Positions 52,678-61,364 of a stretch of DNA of 64,000 bases are shown one piece after another. A program made the position numbers and the translations under genes. Where the stretch lies: positions 124,001-188,000 of the forward strand of contig OOIN01000011.1 in assembly GCA_900323505.1 (NCBI GenBank). Reading direction: 5' to 3'. Source of the stretch: Ustilago trichophora. Lineage: Eukaryota; Basidiomycota; Ustilaginomycetes; Ustilaginales; Ustilaginaceae. The notes beneath the pieces were generated by a model that was not told the origin of the DNA, searched no databases, and saw nothing but the letters and a program-made list of their open reading frames with translations. Each line of letters starts with the position of its first letter. Positions within the stretch are counted from its first letter, which is position 1.

Positions 52678-53730
52678 ATGGCCTCACCACAGCCAAACAA
52701 CCGAGTCATCATGTACGGCTATGCCGCATCACCCTTTTTCCAAAAGATGACGTTTTTGCTCGACCACTATGGAGTCGAATGGACGCTTGTCGATGTTCCT
52801 CCCATCATGCCTCGACCGATGCTGTCCAAGCTTTTGGGAATCACGTATCGTCGTATTCCGGTGGTGTTTATTGATGGACAAGCGTTTATCGACACGACTG
52901 CGGCGTCTGTTGCTCTGGAGCGTACTTTCGGTGGTGGATCGGGTAGCAAGTCTCTGCTTCGTCAGTTTCCTGCGCTGCAGCTACAGCTCGCTGTCAACTG
53001 GGCTGAGAGCACCATCTTCCGCCTCGGTGCTGGACATCTCTACAACGCTCCGCTCAACGAACAGTTTGTCAAGGATCGTAAGAGCTTCATGCCTGGAAGC
53101 AGCTTTGATTCGGAATCGATGAAGGCTAAAGTTCCCTTTGTTCGCTCTCAGCTCGTAGCCAATCTCGAGGCTGTTGAAAACCATCTTTCCGAGGCTAAGA
53201 CCAAGTTCTTGTTCGGTGATGCACCTCAGTATTTGGACTTGAGTCTGTACACTCCGCTCAACTGGGTTCAGACTCAATTGAGGACCGGTGAAGATCTGCT
53301 CCCCACCGTGTCGGCCAAGAATCCCAACCAGGACTGGAGCAAGTTCGCCTTCCCCAGGACTCTGACCTGGTTGGCTGCGGTGAGAGAGTATCTGGGACAG
53401 CACAAGGTCAAGCCGGTCAAGTTGACCGCAGAGGACGCGGCACAAGTCATCTTTAAGCAGTCGGAACAATCTGCCCAGCAAGTGGAGAGGGAGGCAAAGA
53501 TCAGCAAGGACGATCCGCTGGTCAAGTCGGGTTGGATCAGTGGGGAGAAGGGAGAAAGGGTTAGTGTGACGCCAGTCGACACGGGTAGAGTGCCTCAGGT
53601 GGGCAAGCTGGTCGGGTTGGAAAAGGCGAGTGTCACGATCAAGATCGAGTCTGAGGGCGGCAAGGCGGTGCTGGCTACTTTCCCCAGAGTCAACTTTGAC
53701 ATTCGTGCCGTTGACGGTGCTAAGCTCTGA
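52678..53730 (+). CDS. glutathione S-transferase-like protein
   Basis: An intronless frame of 350 aa. Residues about 10-85 form a thioredoxin-like GST N-terminal domain (VIMYGYAASPFFQKMTFLL, with the cis-Pro strand RRIPVVFIDGQAFIDTT). A helical GST C-terminal-type domain follows (about 95-245; DAPQYLDLSLYTPLNWVQTQ). The last 90 residues are not GST-like: a Glu/Gln/Lys-rich helix and a short beta-rich tail (EKGERVSVTPVDTGRVPQVG). The position normally holding the catalytic Tyr/Ser/Cys reads AASPFF, so Ser may serve. It could conjugate glutathione, or be a non-enzymatic GST-fold protein; the substrate is not predictable. No signal peptide is seen, so it is probably cytosolic. Confidence 0.8.
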   Translation: MASPQPNNRVIMYGYAASPFFQKMTFLLDHYGVEWTLVDVPPIMPRPMLSKLLGITYRRIPVVFIDGQAFIDTTAASVALERTFGGGSGSKSLLRQFPALQLQLAVNWAESTIFRLGAGHLYNAPLNEQFVKDRKSFMPGSSFDSESMKAKVPFVRSQLVANLEAVENHLSEAKTKFLFGDAPQYLDLSLYTPLNWVQTQLRTGEDLLPTVSAKNPNQDWSKFAFPRTLTWLAAVREYLGQHKVKPVKLTAEDAAQVIFKQSEQSAQQVEREAKISKDDPLVKSGWISGEKGERVSVTPVDTGRVPQVGKLVGLEKASVTIKIESEGGKAVLATFPRVNFDIRAVDGAKL

Positions 53731-54300
53731 TCGGTGTATGCTAACAAGGCGACATCATGGAAAGGATGAAAGATTGAAAGGATAGCATCGTATCGCAATC
53801 ACAAACCCATAACAACTCTAGACAACGCTAGACCTGTTTGTGTATGGTTGCACTGCAGTGTTTGTGTCAAGGCTAGTTGAGCTTAGCCAACGCACGAGAG
53901 AAGAACGTGTTTCCTGACACTCAGCCTTGAATCGACGCGTCTCATTCCCAAAAGGCGCACGGATGCGGCAGCTGTCATAGTGTACAGTACATGTACAGTA
54001 CAGCCCGTCGAGGTTGGACCCTGACGACAAGGAACAGTAGTTTACAGTACAGTACAGTGCAGTGCGCACCTGAAAGCCTATCTAGTCCGTTCGCCGCGCA
54101 GTTACACTCTTAGCTCCAAAACCCCTGTCTATACAGTACAGTACACTGTAGCTCTCTTACCCCGCATTGCAACTGCGCTCACTGGCTTATCTGTGACTCG
54201 TCTCTCATCCCACTCTACTCTGTATATGCTGTTCTTCATCACACAACCACACTTCAATCTTTTTTTACTCCCACCATCACCATATCGCAAACCCACCAAG
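53731..54300. other. intergenic region upstream of RNase T2
   Basis: About 570 bases between the GST-like gene and the RNase T2 ATG. Its right half is dominated by a cluster of TACAGTA motifs, listed separately, and a CT-rich leader. Confidence 0.45.
53981..54150. promoter_or_regulatory. cluster of TACAGTA/TACTGTA motifs upstream of RNase T2
   Basis: Within 170 bases there are at least seven ACAGTA or ACTGTA copies in three groups: about 53983-54000, 54042-54057 and 54132-54150. The last group lies 150 bases before the RNase T2 ATG and combines two direct copies and one inverted copy. Clustering and position suggest a regulatory role, but this is inference from sequence only. Confidence 0.45.
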
Positions 54301-55122
54301 ATGATCTCCACTCTGGCCCTAACAACCGCCGCACTCACGGTCGGCCTTACATCTGGCGCCACCCTGCCCCAAATCCCTTTTACACTCAACTCGACCTCTT
54401 TGGACACATGCCTCTCATGTGCCACAGCTCCCACATGCCCCACCGATCCTTGTTCGACAAACACTCCAGGCGGATTGTTGCTCTTGACCCAATTCTGGGA
54501 TTTCTCCCCTGCCATCGGTCCCGATGATTCATGGACAATTCACGGTCTATGGCCAGATACCTGCAATGGAGGCTACGATTCCGACTGCGATCCATCCCGC
54601 AATCAAGCCAACATCGCATCCATCCTTCGCACCTCTTCCAACCCCAAAGCTGCCTCCACCTTGGACACGATGAACCAGTACTGGTTGGCTCTCAACGGAA
54701 ACGATGGCCAACTGTGGAGTCACGAATGGAACAAACATGGAACTTGTGTTTCCACCCTTGCGCCAAAGTGCTATGCCTCACCAGAAGCGCAAGCGGGCTT
54801 TACGGAGGGCCAGGACGTGGTCGATTTCTTCACCACCACCGTAGACCTCTTTGAAAAGTACAACGTCTTTGACGCGTTGAAACACGCAGGAATCGTTCCC
54901 GATACGAATAAGAGATACACCCTCGACCAGTTGCATGCTGCCACACGTGAAAAGTGGGGCAAAGAGGCAACGTTCAAATGCAGAAATGGTGCCCTCAACG
55001 AGGCTTGGATTTACTTCCATACCAAGGGAAGGTCTACAACCGCAGACGCCTTTGTTCAGAGCGAACCTCTGAGGGGTAACAACAGATGTCCGGCTCAAGG
55101 CATCCGTTATGTGCCCAAGTAA
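54301..55122 (+). CDS. secreted ribonuclease T2
   Basis: An intronless frame; the ATG at 54301 gives 273 aa with a signal peptide (MISTLALTTAALTVGLTSG). Both catalytic signatures of the T2 family are intact: CAS-I SWTIHGLWPD (His81) and CAS-II HEWNKHGTC (His141, Glu142, His146). At least ten Cys residues would form the usual disulfides of a secreted enzyme (LDTCLSCATAPTCPTDPC near the start). T2 RNases cleave single-stranded RNA through 2',3'-cyclic phosphates in extracellular or vacuolar, acid compartments; fungi use them for nutrient scavenging and smut fungi secrete such nucleases during plant colonisation. Upstream in-frame ATG at 54193 would bury the signal peptide and is rejected. The promoter carries a dense TACAGTA motif cluster. 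Confidence 0.95.
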   Translation: MISTLALTTAALTVGLTSGATLPQIPFTLNSTSLDTCLSCATAPTCPTDPCSTNTPGGLLLLTQFWDFSPAIGPDDSWTIHGLWPDTCNGGYDSDCDPSRNQANIASILRTSSNPKAASTLDTMNQYWLALNGNDGQLWSHEWNKHGTCVSTLAPKCYASPEAQAGFTEGQDVVDFFTTTVDLFEKYNVFDALKHAGIVPDTNKRYTLDQLHAATREKWGKEATFKCRNGALNEAWIYFHTKGRSTTADAFVQSEPLRGNNRCPAQGIRYVPK

Positions 55123-55322
55123 TGCTTCTCCTTCTTTCTCTTCCCAGCACACATCACAACAAGCAGAACAATACAATATATACAACGAGCAGTGGTTGGG
55201 AATACAAATACATTCAAAAGAAAAGCAAGAAAAAAGAATTGCGATGCGAACAAAACAAAGTTTGACTAGATTGGGCGGGGGGTTAGGGTATACATGCGAT
55301 TGTTCGAAAATGGGCAAAAACA

Positions 55323-57996
55323 TTATATTTGACCGCCGGCAAGGTCGGTGATCATCCGATTACCATTGATCGTATTCGTGGTGGCGGCCACGAACCTTCG
55401 ATTTCTCGTTTGGGAGTTCATAAACCTCAGCGCGGCAAGTTCGGTATAGGTTACTCCGCCTAAGAAGAAGACCAGAGTGGTCGTGATTGCGTCCGGATCT
55501 GATGTAGGTGGCATCAGGCTTGCTGTCGTTGCAACTCCTTCTCCATTAGAAGTAGAAGTGGCGGTGGAGGGGGTGGAAGAGGAGGAGGAGGAGGAGGAGG
55601 AGGAAGGGGTGGATTGGTTCTCGTCAAATGTGGCACCGGGGAGCTGGTTGATCGAGTCTTCGAAGCCACGCCATCCGACAATGGGGTGGGCGCGCGGTTT
55701 GACGTTTCGAACAGGGCGAGTGTCTCGTGAGGTGTCAAGGAGGGCTTCTTTTTGGGCGACTGCTTGGACGAGACGGATGGAGAGTGGGGCGTAGCCAGAG
55801 TAAACGTAGGAGACGTCGACAGGTGCCCGTTCGTCTACGTCATCATTGATGAGACGGAGAGACTTGCGAACCGAGGCAAAGCCTCCTTTACCTCCTTCCT
55901 CCGCATTCGCCTCTTCTCCCGTAGACCCTGTGTTTGAAGAAGAAGAAGATCCACCACCAACCACACTAGACAGCAGGCCACCCGTGCTCCCACCACCAGA
56001 CGTCTGAGCAGCAGCCCTCGTCAGCAATCCAACCTTCTGCAGAGCCAACAGCAACGCCAAATGCTGATATCCATATGTCTGCAAAATCTCCCTCTTGACA
56101 AATTCCAAATTCTTGGCCTTGATCCCACCACTCGGACTGCCCAATCCAACCACACTGGTCAGACACAACAACCGCAACACTCCCACCAAATCACGCTCCT
56201 CGTTCACCATATCCTCGATCGCCTGGTATTGAGCTGCCAGCTCGATACCCGCCACCGAGTTTTGCTGCACCTCGAGCATCCGATTGAACTCTTCTCTTGC
56301 TGTCCACTCCATGATCTTTTCCGTCAGACCAGTGTGGAGACGCAAGGAGGCGTGCTCGGATTGAAGCCCGCCGAGCTTACCAACAAAGGCACGGATCTGG
56401 GAGACAGTCTTGGCTTGGTGTCGACCCTCGTAGTCTTGGTTGAGGCGTTTGGCAGCTCGGTGGAGACGATCGCCTACAACGGCAAAGTTGAGATTGCGGA
56501 TCTCGGAGAAGAGGAGATCGGTGGAGGCGTCGAGTCGATGCTTGCGCTTCTTGGGCGTAGAAGTCATCTGGAGTGGGGTGCCACTGCCCGATGCGTGCGG
56601 TTGACCGCCAACGCCGGGAGTTTGGGATTGACCGGTGACGAGCGCAGGATCGACCTCGACATGGCCATTGCTGATGCCTACCACTTCATCCACCAGTCCC
56701 TCGTAGGTGAGTTGTGTGCAGAGTGGTGTTGCATAGTCGACGGCACGGTCGATGATGATCAAACTGTCAATCAACTGGCTCGGCGTGGTGAGTGCTGGAC
56801 TGGACGGATCCGAAGCAAGGTGTTCCCTACGCTGGCGAATCAACAGATCGGCCAGACGTCGGGCAAGAGCACCTTTGCCGAGGATACGAGGAAACAGACC
56901 ATACGCGTGCTGCAGCGTCATCAGCGCCTGGGCAGAACGAAAGATGGGCGTATGATCGCCATCGCAATAGATCTTCTTCCATGCTGCATCGTCTTCGAGA
57001 CTGATCAGATCGTTGTCCAGCGGTACAAACTCGAGTCCAAAGTCGAGGAGCGACACATCGGAGAGGACCGCTTCCTGGTCGAGAAACTGGAGACACGGCT
57101 CGGTCCTGTGAGGGACAAACGAGATGGTATAGGTGTGCTGCAGTGGTGACGTGGGACGTACGCTTCGATCGGCGCGAAGATGTTCTGGACAATGCCATCC
57201 AAGCAGAAAGCACAAAGACAAAGTAAAGTCAGTTTGGGCGCTTGATCGTTTCTGCAAGGCGTCTCGCCTTGTGCAAAAGCAAAAGCAAAAGAAGCGGGGA
57301 GAAGGAATGAGGAAGAAATGTCGCCTCCCGGCACAACCCAGCATCTGTAGAAGCAATAGCAGAGCAGGGTTGTATAAGGAAGGGGCTTCGTTGGGAGCAT
57401 CCTTGTCAGGAAGATCTCCTCGTTCTTTGGACATTGACTGACCGTATGCCTATCGTTGAGAATACTAGTAGGCTCGGCTAATTTAGTCCAGAAGGGGGGT
57501 TGGGAAAGGAAGGGGAAGGGGGGGAAAGAAAAAAAGTGTACGTACCAGCAATAGCTTTCATCCACTTGATTTCGGGACGGCATATGTAGACGACCGACTT
57601 TGTGGGTGCATTGACGCTCTTGAGACCGGCCTTTGTGTGCGATTGTGTATGCGCGGTATCGTTCTTGGAAACAAAGGCGGTGGAAGCGGGTTCGAGCCAG
57701 AACATTTTTTCGACACCGTGCTGCTTGAGGCTGGAGACGTCAGCGACGAGGCCGAGGGGACCAGCGAGAGATGGGTCCAGCATGAGCGTCTTGGCTTCTT
57801 TGATGGTGTCGAGGGTGGACATGAGACCTCTACGGGCCAAGTCGGTGAGAATGCGCGTGTCGAGGCCGTCCCAGGGCTCTGGCATAGGCTGAGCCATGGT
57901 TGAAGAAGCGCCGGCGCTGGGAGCAGCGCTGGCTGTGGTGGTAGCAGGACCTGCACCAGGACCAGCCGGGCGCGAGGCAGTGGCAGCCGAAGCCAT
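55323..57996 (-). CDS. VPS33: Vps33, Sec1/Munc18-family subunit of HOPS/CORVET, two exons
   Basis: Exon 1 is 57996-57546, intron 57545-57185 (361 bases; donor GTACGT, acceptor GTCCAG), exon 2 is 57184-55323; the phase-1 join gives 770 aa and reads VYICRPEIKWMKAIAEHLRA, matching the family at this place. Further matches to Vps33 are LDFGLEFVPLDNDLISLEDD, MTLQHAYGLFPRILGKG, IDRAVDYATPLCTQLTYEGL, VKREILQTYGYQHLALLLAL, DVSYVYSGYAPLSIRLVQ and TLVFFLGGVTYTELAALRF. Vps33 is the SNARE-binding SM protein of the vacuolar/endosomal tethering complexes HOPS and CORVET. Ser-rich insertions (near the TSGGGSTGG and SSSSSSSSSS runs) and an Ala/Pro-rich first 35 residues are extra. An ATG further upstream in the same frame (58467) reads low-quality sequence, so 57996 is preferred. 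Divergent from the CysRS gene. Confidence 0.92.
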
Positions 57997-58610
57997 CTTG
58001 ATCCAGCCAAAGCTAAAGTCAGAGTGGGAGCTGTCGTCTTGATCGCTGCCTCCCCCCGCTTGCAATGATCTCAAGCCTCTCAAGCGTTGAGAGCAAAGAT
58101 GACTGGCGAGGAAGGAATCGAGATCGATGCGGGAGGAGGAGGTTGAAGTGGGAAGTGAAGCCGAAGGAAAGATGGAGCTGTTTTGAAGACAGTAGCGATT
58201 TGACGCGACAGAGACGAGCTCTGCGAATGCGGTGCAAAGGAGAGGAAAGAGAAAGAAGGGGGTGAGGGATGGATTGTATGATTGGTTGGTTGCTTGAGCG
58301 TGATGGTTGAACCAATCATCATCGCTTTGTCCAACCAGAGAGCGACCAGCCAGATTCGAGAGAGGCTCGTGCAGATCTCTCTGAATCGGGGGATGGAGCA
58401 CGAGTGACTCGCCGACTTCCGAGTCATTTGGAAATTGACACACGCTGCACTTTGTGGCCCTTTGCATGCCAAAGCCCTAAAACGAAAAAGAAGAATCAAA
58501 AAGCACACACACTACAGTACTGCTTAGTTTCTCCTTTCTCGCGGACGACACTCTCCTCTTGCTTCTTCTCAACCACACTTCTCTACAAGCAGAGAGACAA
58601 TCGTCGTCGC
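57997..58610. other. divergent intergenic region, VPS33 / cysteinyl-tRNA synthetase
   Basis: About 610 bases serving two housekeeping promoters in opposite directions. One TACAGTA motif lies at about 58513-58519, 92 bases before the CysRS ATG. No gene is supported. Confidence 0.45.
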
Positions 58611-61223
58611 ATGTCGATATATACATCTGGCTTGCTACGTTCGCGCACCTTCGTTTCTTCTTCTCTTCACGTTCTTCCTCTGCAGCACTTTGCCTCCAGC
58701 GCACCGGTCCGTTGTGTTTGGCTCAAACGCGAGCTGAGCTGCGCTCGCAAGTCCAATCTCATCATGGCAGCTACACAGCCCGAGTCGTCCACTTCGGCTT
58801 CTGCCACCACCAAGATCTCGCAGCCGCAATGGCACATCCCTCACAAACACGTCCCCGAGCCCGAGCTCAAAATGTACAACTCGCTCACTCGTACCAAGAC
58901 CCCCTTTGTACCCAAGAAAGGCCGCACAGTCACCTGGTACAACTGTGGTCCTACCGTCTACGATGCCAGCCACATGGGTCACGCCCGTAACTATGTCACA
59001 CAAGACATCATTCGCCGCATCCTTCGCGATTACCTCGGATACGACGTTCACTTTGTCATGAACATCACCGACATCGATGACAAGATCATCATCAAGGCTC
59101 GTCACTCGTACCTCATCAAGCAGTTCCGTGCCCAATATCCCCAGCTCACAAAGCCTCTCTTGCAGACTGTCCAAGACGCTTGGTCTGCTTACTTTGCCAA
59201 CAACCTCCAGCAGTTCGCTCCCCCCGTCCCACCCCAGGAGCAGCAGGGCGGTCTCATCGACCAAGCTGAAAAGGCAAGAGCTGGCGAAGCTGGCTTTGAG
59301 GAGATCGCTAGATTGCGCCAGGATGCTGCGTGGCTCAAGGCCACTTCCGACAAGGAGCCCAAGTTTGGCATGTGGTTCGCCGCACTCGACAAGTCGCGTC
59401 AGGCACAGGTCGCTGCTGCCATGTCCCTCGCCGCTGCCGACGCATCGAGCCAAGCTGCCTCCAACCTCATCGACGCTTCCGAAGACGTACTGGCCACCTA
59501 CCTCGACAAGCAATTTGGTAGCACCGTCACCGACCCAAGCGTCTTCCGCGACACTGCCGCCTACTGGGAATCGCAGTTCTTCGCCGATATGAAGCGACTC
59601 CACGTCGAGCCCCCGACCACCCTCACCCGTGTCAGCGAGTACGTCCCCGAAATCGTCACTTTTGTGCAGCAGATCATCGACCGAGGCTACGCCTACTCGG
59701 AAGGCCTCGACCAGGACAAGAAGAACGTCTGGTTCGACACGCGCGCTTTCGATGGCGCCAAGAGCCAGGATGGTAGCTTCGAGCACTCGTATGCCAAACT
59801 GCAGCCCTGGTCCAAAGGCAACCGTGAGCTGCTAGAGGAAGGTGAAGGCTCGCTGTCCACTTCGACCACTGCAACTGCCGGTAAGCGCGCTGCCTCCGAC
59901 TTTGCCCTCTGGAAGTCGTCCAAGCCCGGTGAGCCCGCGTGGCCCTCGCCCTGGGGACCCGGTCGTCCCGGTTGGCACATCGAGTGCTCCGTAATGGGCT
60001 CTGCCGTACTTGGCGAGACCATGGACATCCACTCTGGCGGTGTCGACCTCATGTTCCCACACCACGACAACGAGATTGCCCAGTCCGAGGCGCATCACGG
60101 CTGCCGACAGTGGGTCAACTACTTCCTCCATACCGGCCATCTTCACATTGAGGGTCTCAAGATGTCGAAATCGCTCAAAAACTTTATCTCGATCGACGAA
60201 GCCCTCGAACGCTTCACCGCCCGCCAACTCCGCATGTCGTTCCTCCTCCAGCCCTGGGCCGGTCGCATGGATTTCAAGACCTCGGCGCTTGGCGAGGTCA
60301 AGAACGCCGAATCGGCGTTCAACAACTTTTTCGTCGGTATCAAGGCCAAGATCGCCGAATCCAAAGCGTTGGGCGATGCCTATTCGGACGGCCAGCATCA
60401 CTACACGGACAAGGAAAAGACGCTGATGCAGAATCTCGAAGAAGCGCAGCAAGCTTTCCGCGAAGCCATGTGCGACTCGTTTGACACTCCCAAAGGTATG
60501 GAGATCCTCCTGGATCTCGTGAGCAAGGCCAACATCTACGAAAAGAGCCGCGAGAAGCGTGCCGATGTCAACATTGGCGTTCTCACCGCCGTGGCGCGCT
60601 ATGTGGGCGATATGCTCAAGATGCTGGGTCTTGGCGAAGGTCCCGCGCTCTCTGCCAGCCAGGAGATTGGTTGGGGTGTAGCGGATGCATCGGGAGACGG
60701 CGCTGCGGCGGTCAACAAGGAAGAGTTGCTCTTGCCTTACCTTCGCGCGCTCAGCACGTTCCGTGATGCCGTGCGAAACCTCGCCCGCAGCAACGCGCCT
60801 GCGTCCGAGTATCTCAAGCTCTCCGACGCACTCCGTGACAACGATCTCGTCGACCTCGGTGTCGCCCTCGAGGACACGGAAGACGGAAGAGCCCTGGTGA
60901 AGCTTGTCCCCGCTGCGCAGTTGCAAGCCGCAAAGCGGGAAAAGGAAGCTGCAGCGGCAGAAAAAGCAGCGAGAAAGGCCCAAGCCGCAGAGCAGGCGAG
61001 ATTGAAGAGGCTCGAGAATTTGGAGAAGGGCAGAATCGCGCCGGATCAGCTGTTCAGGACAGAAGAGTATTCGGAGTGGGACGAGAGAGGTTTGCCAACC
61101 AAGGATAAGGAAGGTGCAGAACTGGCGAAAAAGAGGAGAAAGAACCTCGAAAAGGACTTTGACAAGCAGACAAAATTGCACAAGGAGTTCCTCGAGGCTA
61201 GGGAGAAGGGCGAGATTCAGTAA
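58611..61223 (+). CDS. cysteinyl-tRNA synthetase, probable dual cytosolic/mitochondrial form
   Basis: An intronless frame; the ATG at 58611 gives 870 aa, the second Met (58764) 819 aa. Class I signatures are present: HMGH (residues 121-124, the HIGH motif) and KMSKS (517-521), plus zinc-site elements of CysRS (YNCGPTVYDASHMGHARNYV; WHIECSVMG; GGVDLMFPHHDNEIAQSEAH). A eukaryote-type insertion of about 100 residues follows the NITDIDDKII segment. The C-terminal region is Lys/Ala/Glu-rich helix, as in other fungal enzymes. The enzyme charges tRNA-Cys with cysteine. The first 51 residues (MSIYTSGLLRSRTFVSSSLH) are Ser/Arg/Leu-rich with a single Glu, like a mitochondrial targeting peptide, while MAATQPESS is a plausible cytosolic start. 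Fungi usually have one CysRS gene for both compartments, which fits two starts. Confidence 0.95.
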   Translation: MSIYTSGLLRSRTFVSSSLHVLPLQHFASSAPVRCVWLKRELSCARKSNLIMAATQPESSTSASATTKISQPQWHIPHKHVPEPELKMYNSLTRTKTPFVPKKGRTVTWYNCGPTVYDASHMGHARNYVTQDIIRRILRDYLGYDVHFVMNITDIDDKIIIKARHSYLIKQFRAQYPQLTKPLLQTVQDAWSAYFANNLQQFAPPVPPQEQQGGLIDQAEKARAGEAGFEEIARLRQDAAWLKATSDKEPKFGMWFAALDKSRQAQVAAAMSLAAADASSQAASNLIDASEDVLATYLDKQFGSTVTDPSVFRDTAAYWESQFFADMKRLHVEPPTTLTRVSEYVPEIVTFVQQIIDRGYAYSEGLDQDKKNVWFDTRAFDGAKSQDGSFEHSYAKLQPWSKGNRELLEEGEGSLSTSTTATAGKRAASDFALWKSSKPGEPAWPSPWGPGRPGWHIECSVMGSAVLGETMDIHSGGVDLMFPHHDNEIAQSEAHHGCRQWVNYFLHTGHLHIEGLKMSKSLKNFISIDEALERFTARQLRMSFLLQPWAGRMDFKTSALGEVKNAESAFNNFFVGIKAKIAESKALGDAYSDGQHHYTDKEKTLMQNLEEAQQAFREAMCDSFDTPKGMEILLDLVSKANIYEKSREKRADVNIGVLTAVARYVGDMLKMLGLGEGPALSASQEIGWGVADASGDGAAAVNKEELLLPYLRALSTFRDAVRNLARSNAPASEYLKLSDALRDNDLVDLGVALEDTEDGRALVKLVPAAQLQAAKREKEAAAAEKAARKAQAAEQARLKRLENLEKGRIAPDQLFRTEEYSEWDERGLPTKDKEGAELAKKRRKNLEKDFDKQTKLHKEFLEAREKGEIQ

Positions 61224-61364
61224 TCGCTTCACGCCGGCCCTTGTTGTTTTTTCGTCAGTCGCTTGTTCTAGAATGTCACAGTATCAAAACAAAGAAAGCT
61301 TTTGCGTGCAAGATGAGTGATGAGACCTTTTTTTTTTATCACACGTACATGAAGGGTGCTTACG

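Noticed and set aside
55277..55293. Telomere-like TTAGGG next to a G run
   Set aside because: Only a single TTAGGG copy is present, in a 3' untranslated region between two genes; no tandem array.
58635..59786. 383-codon minus-strand frame opposite cysteinyl-tRNA synthetase (and 59832-61232)
   Set aside because: Antisense shadows of a highly conserved enzyme; composition is Val/Leu/Gly-rich as expected of complementary strand translation.
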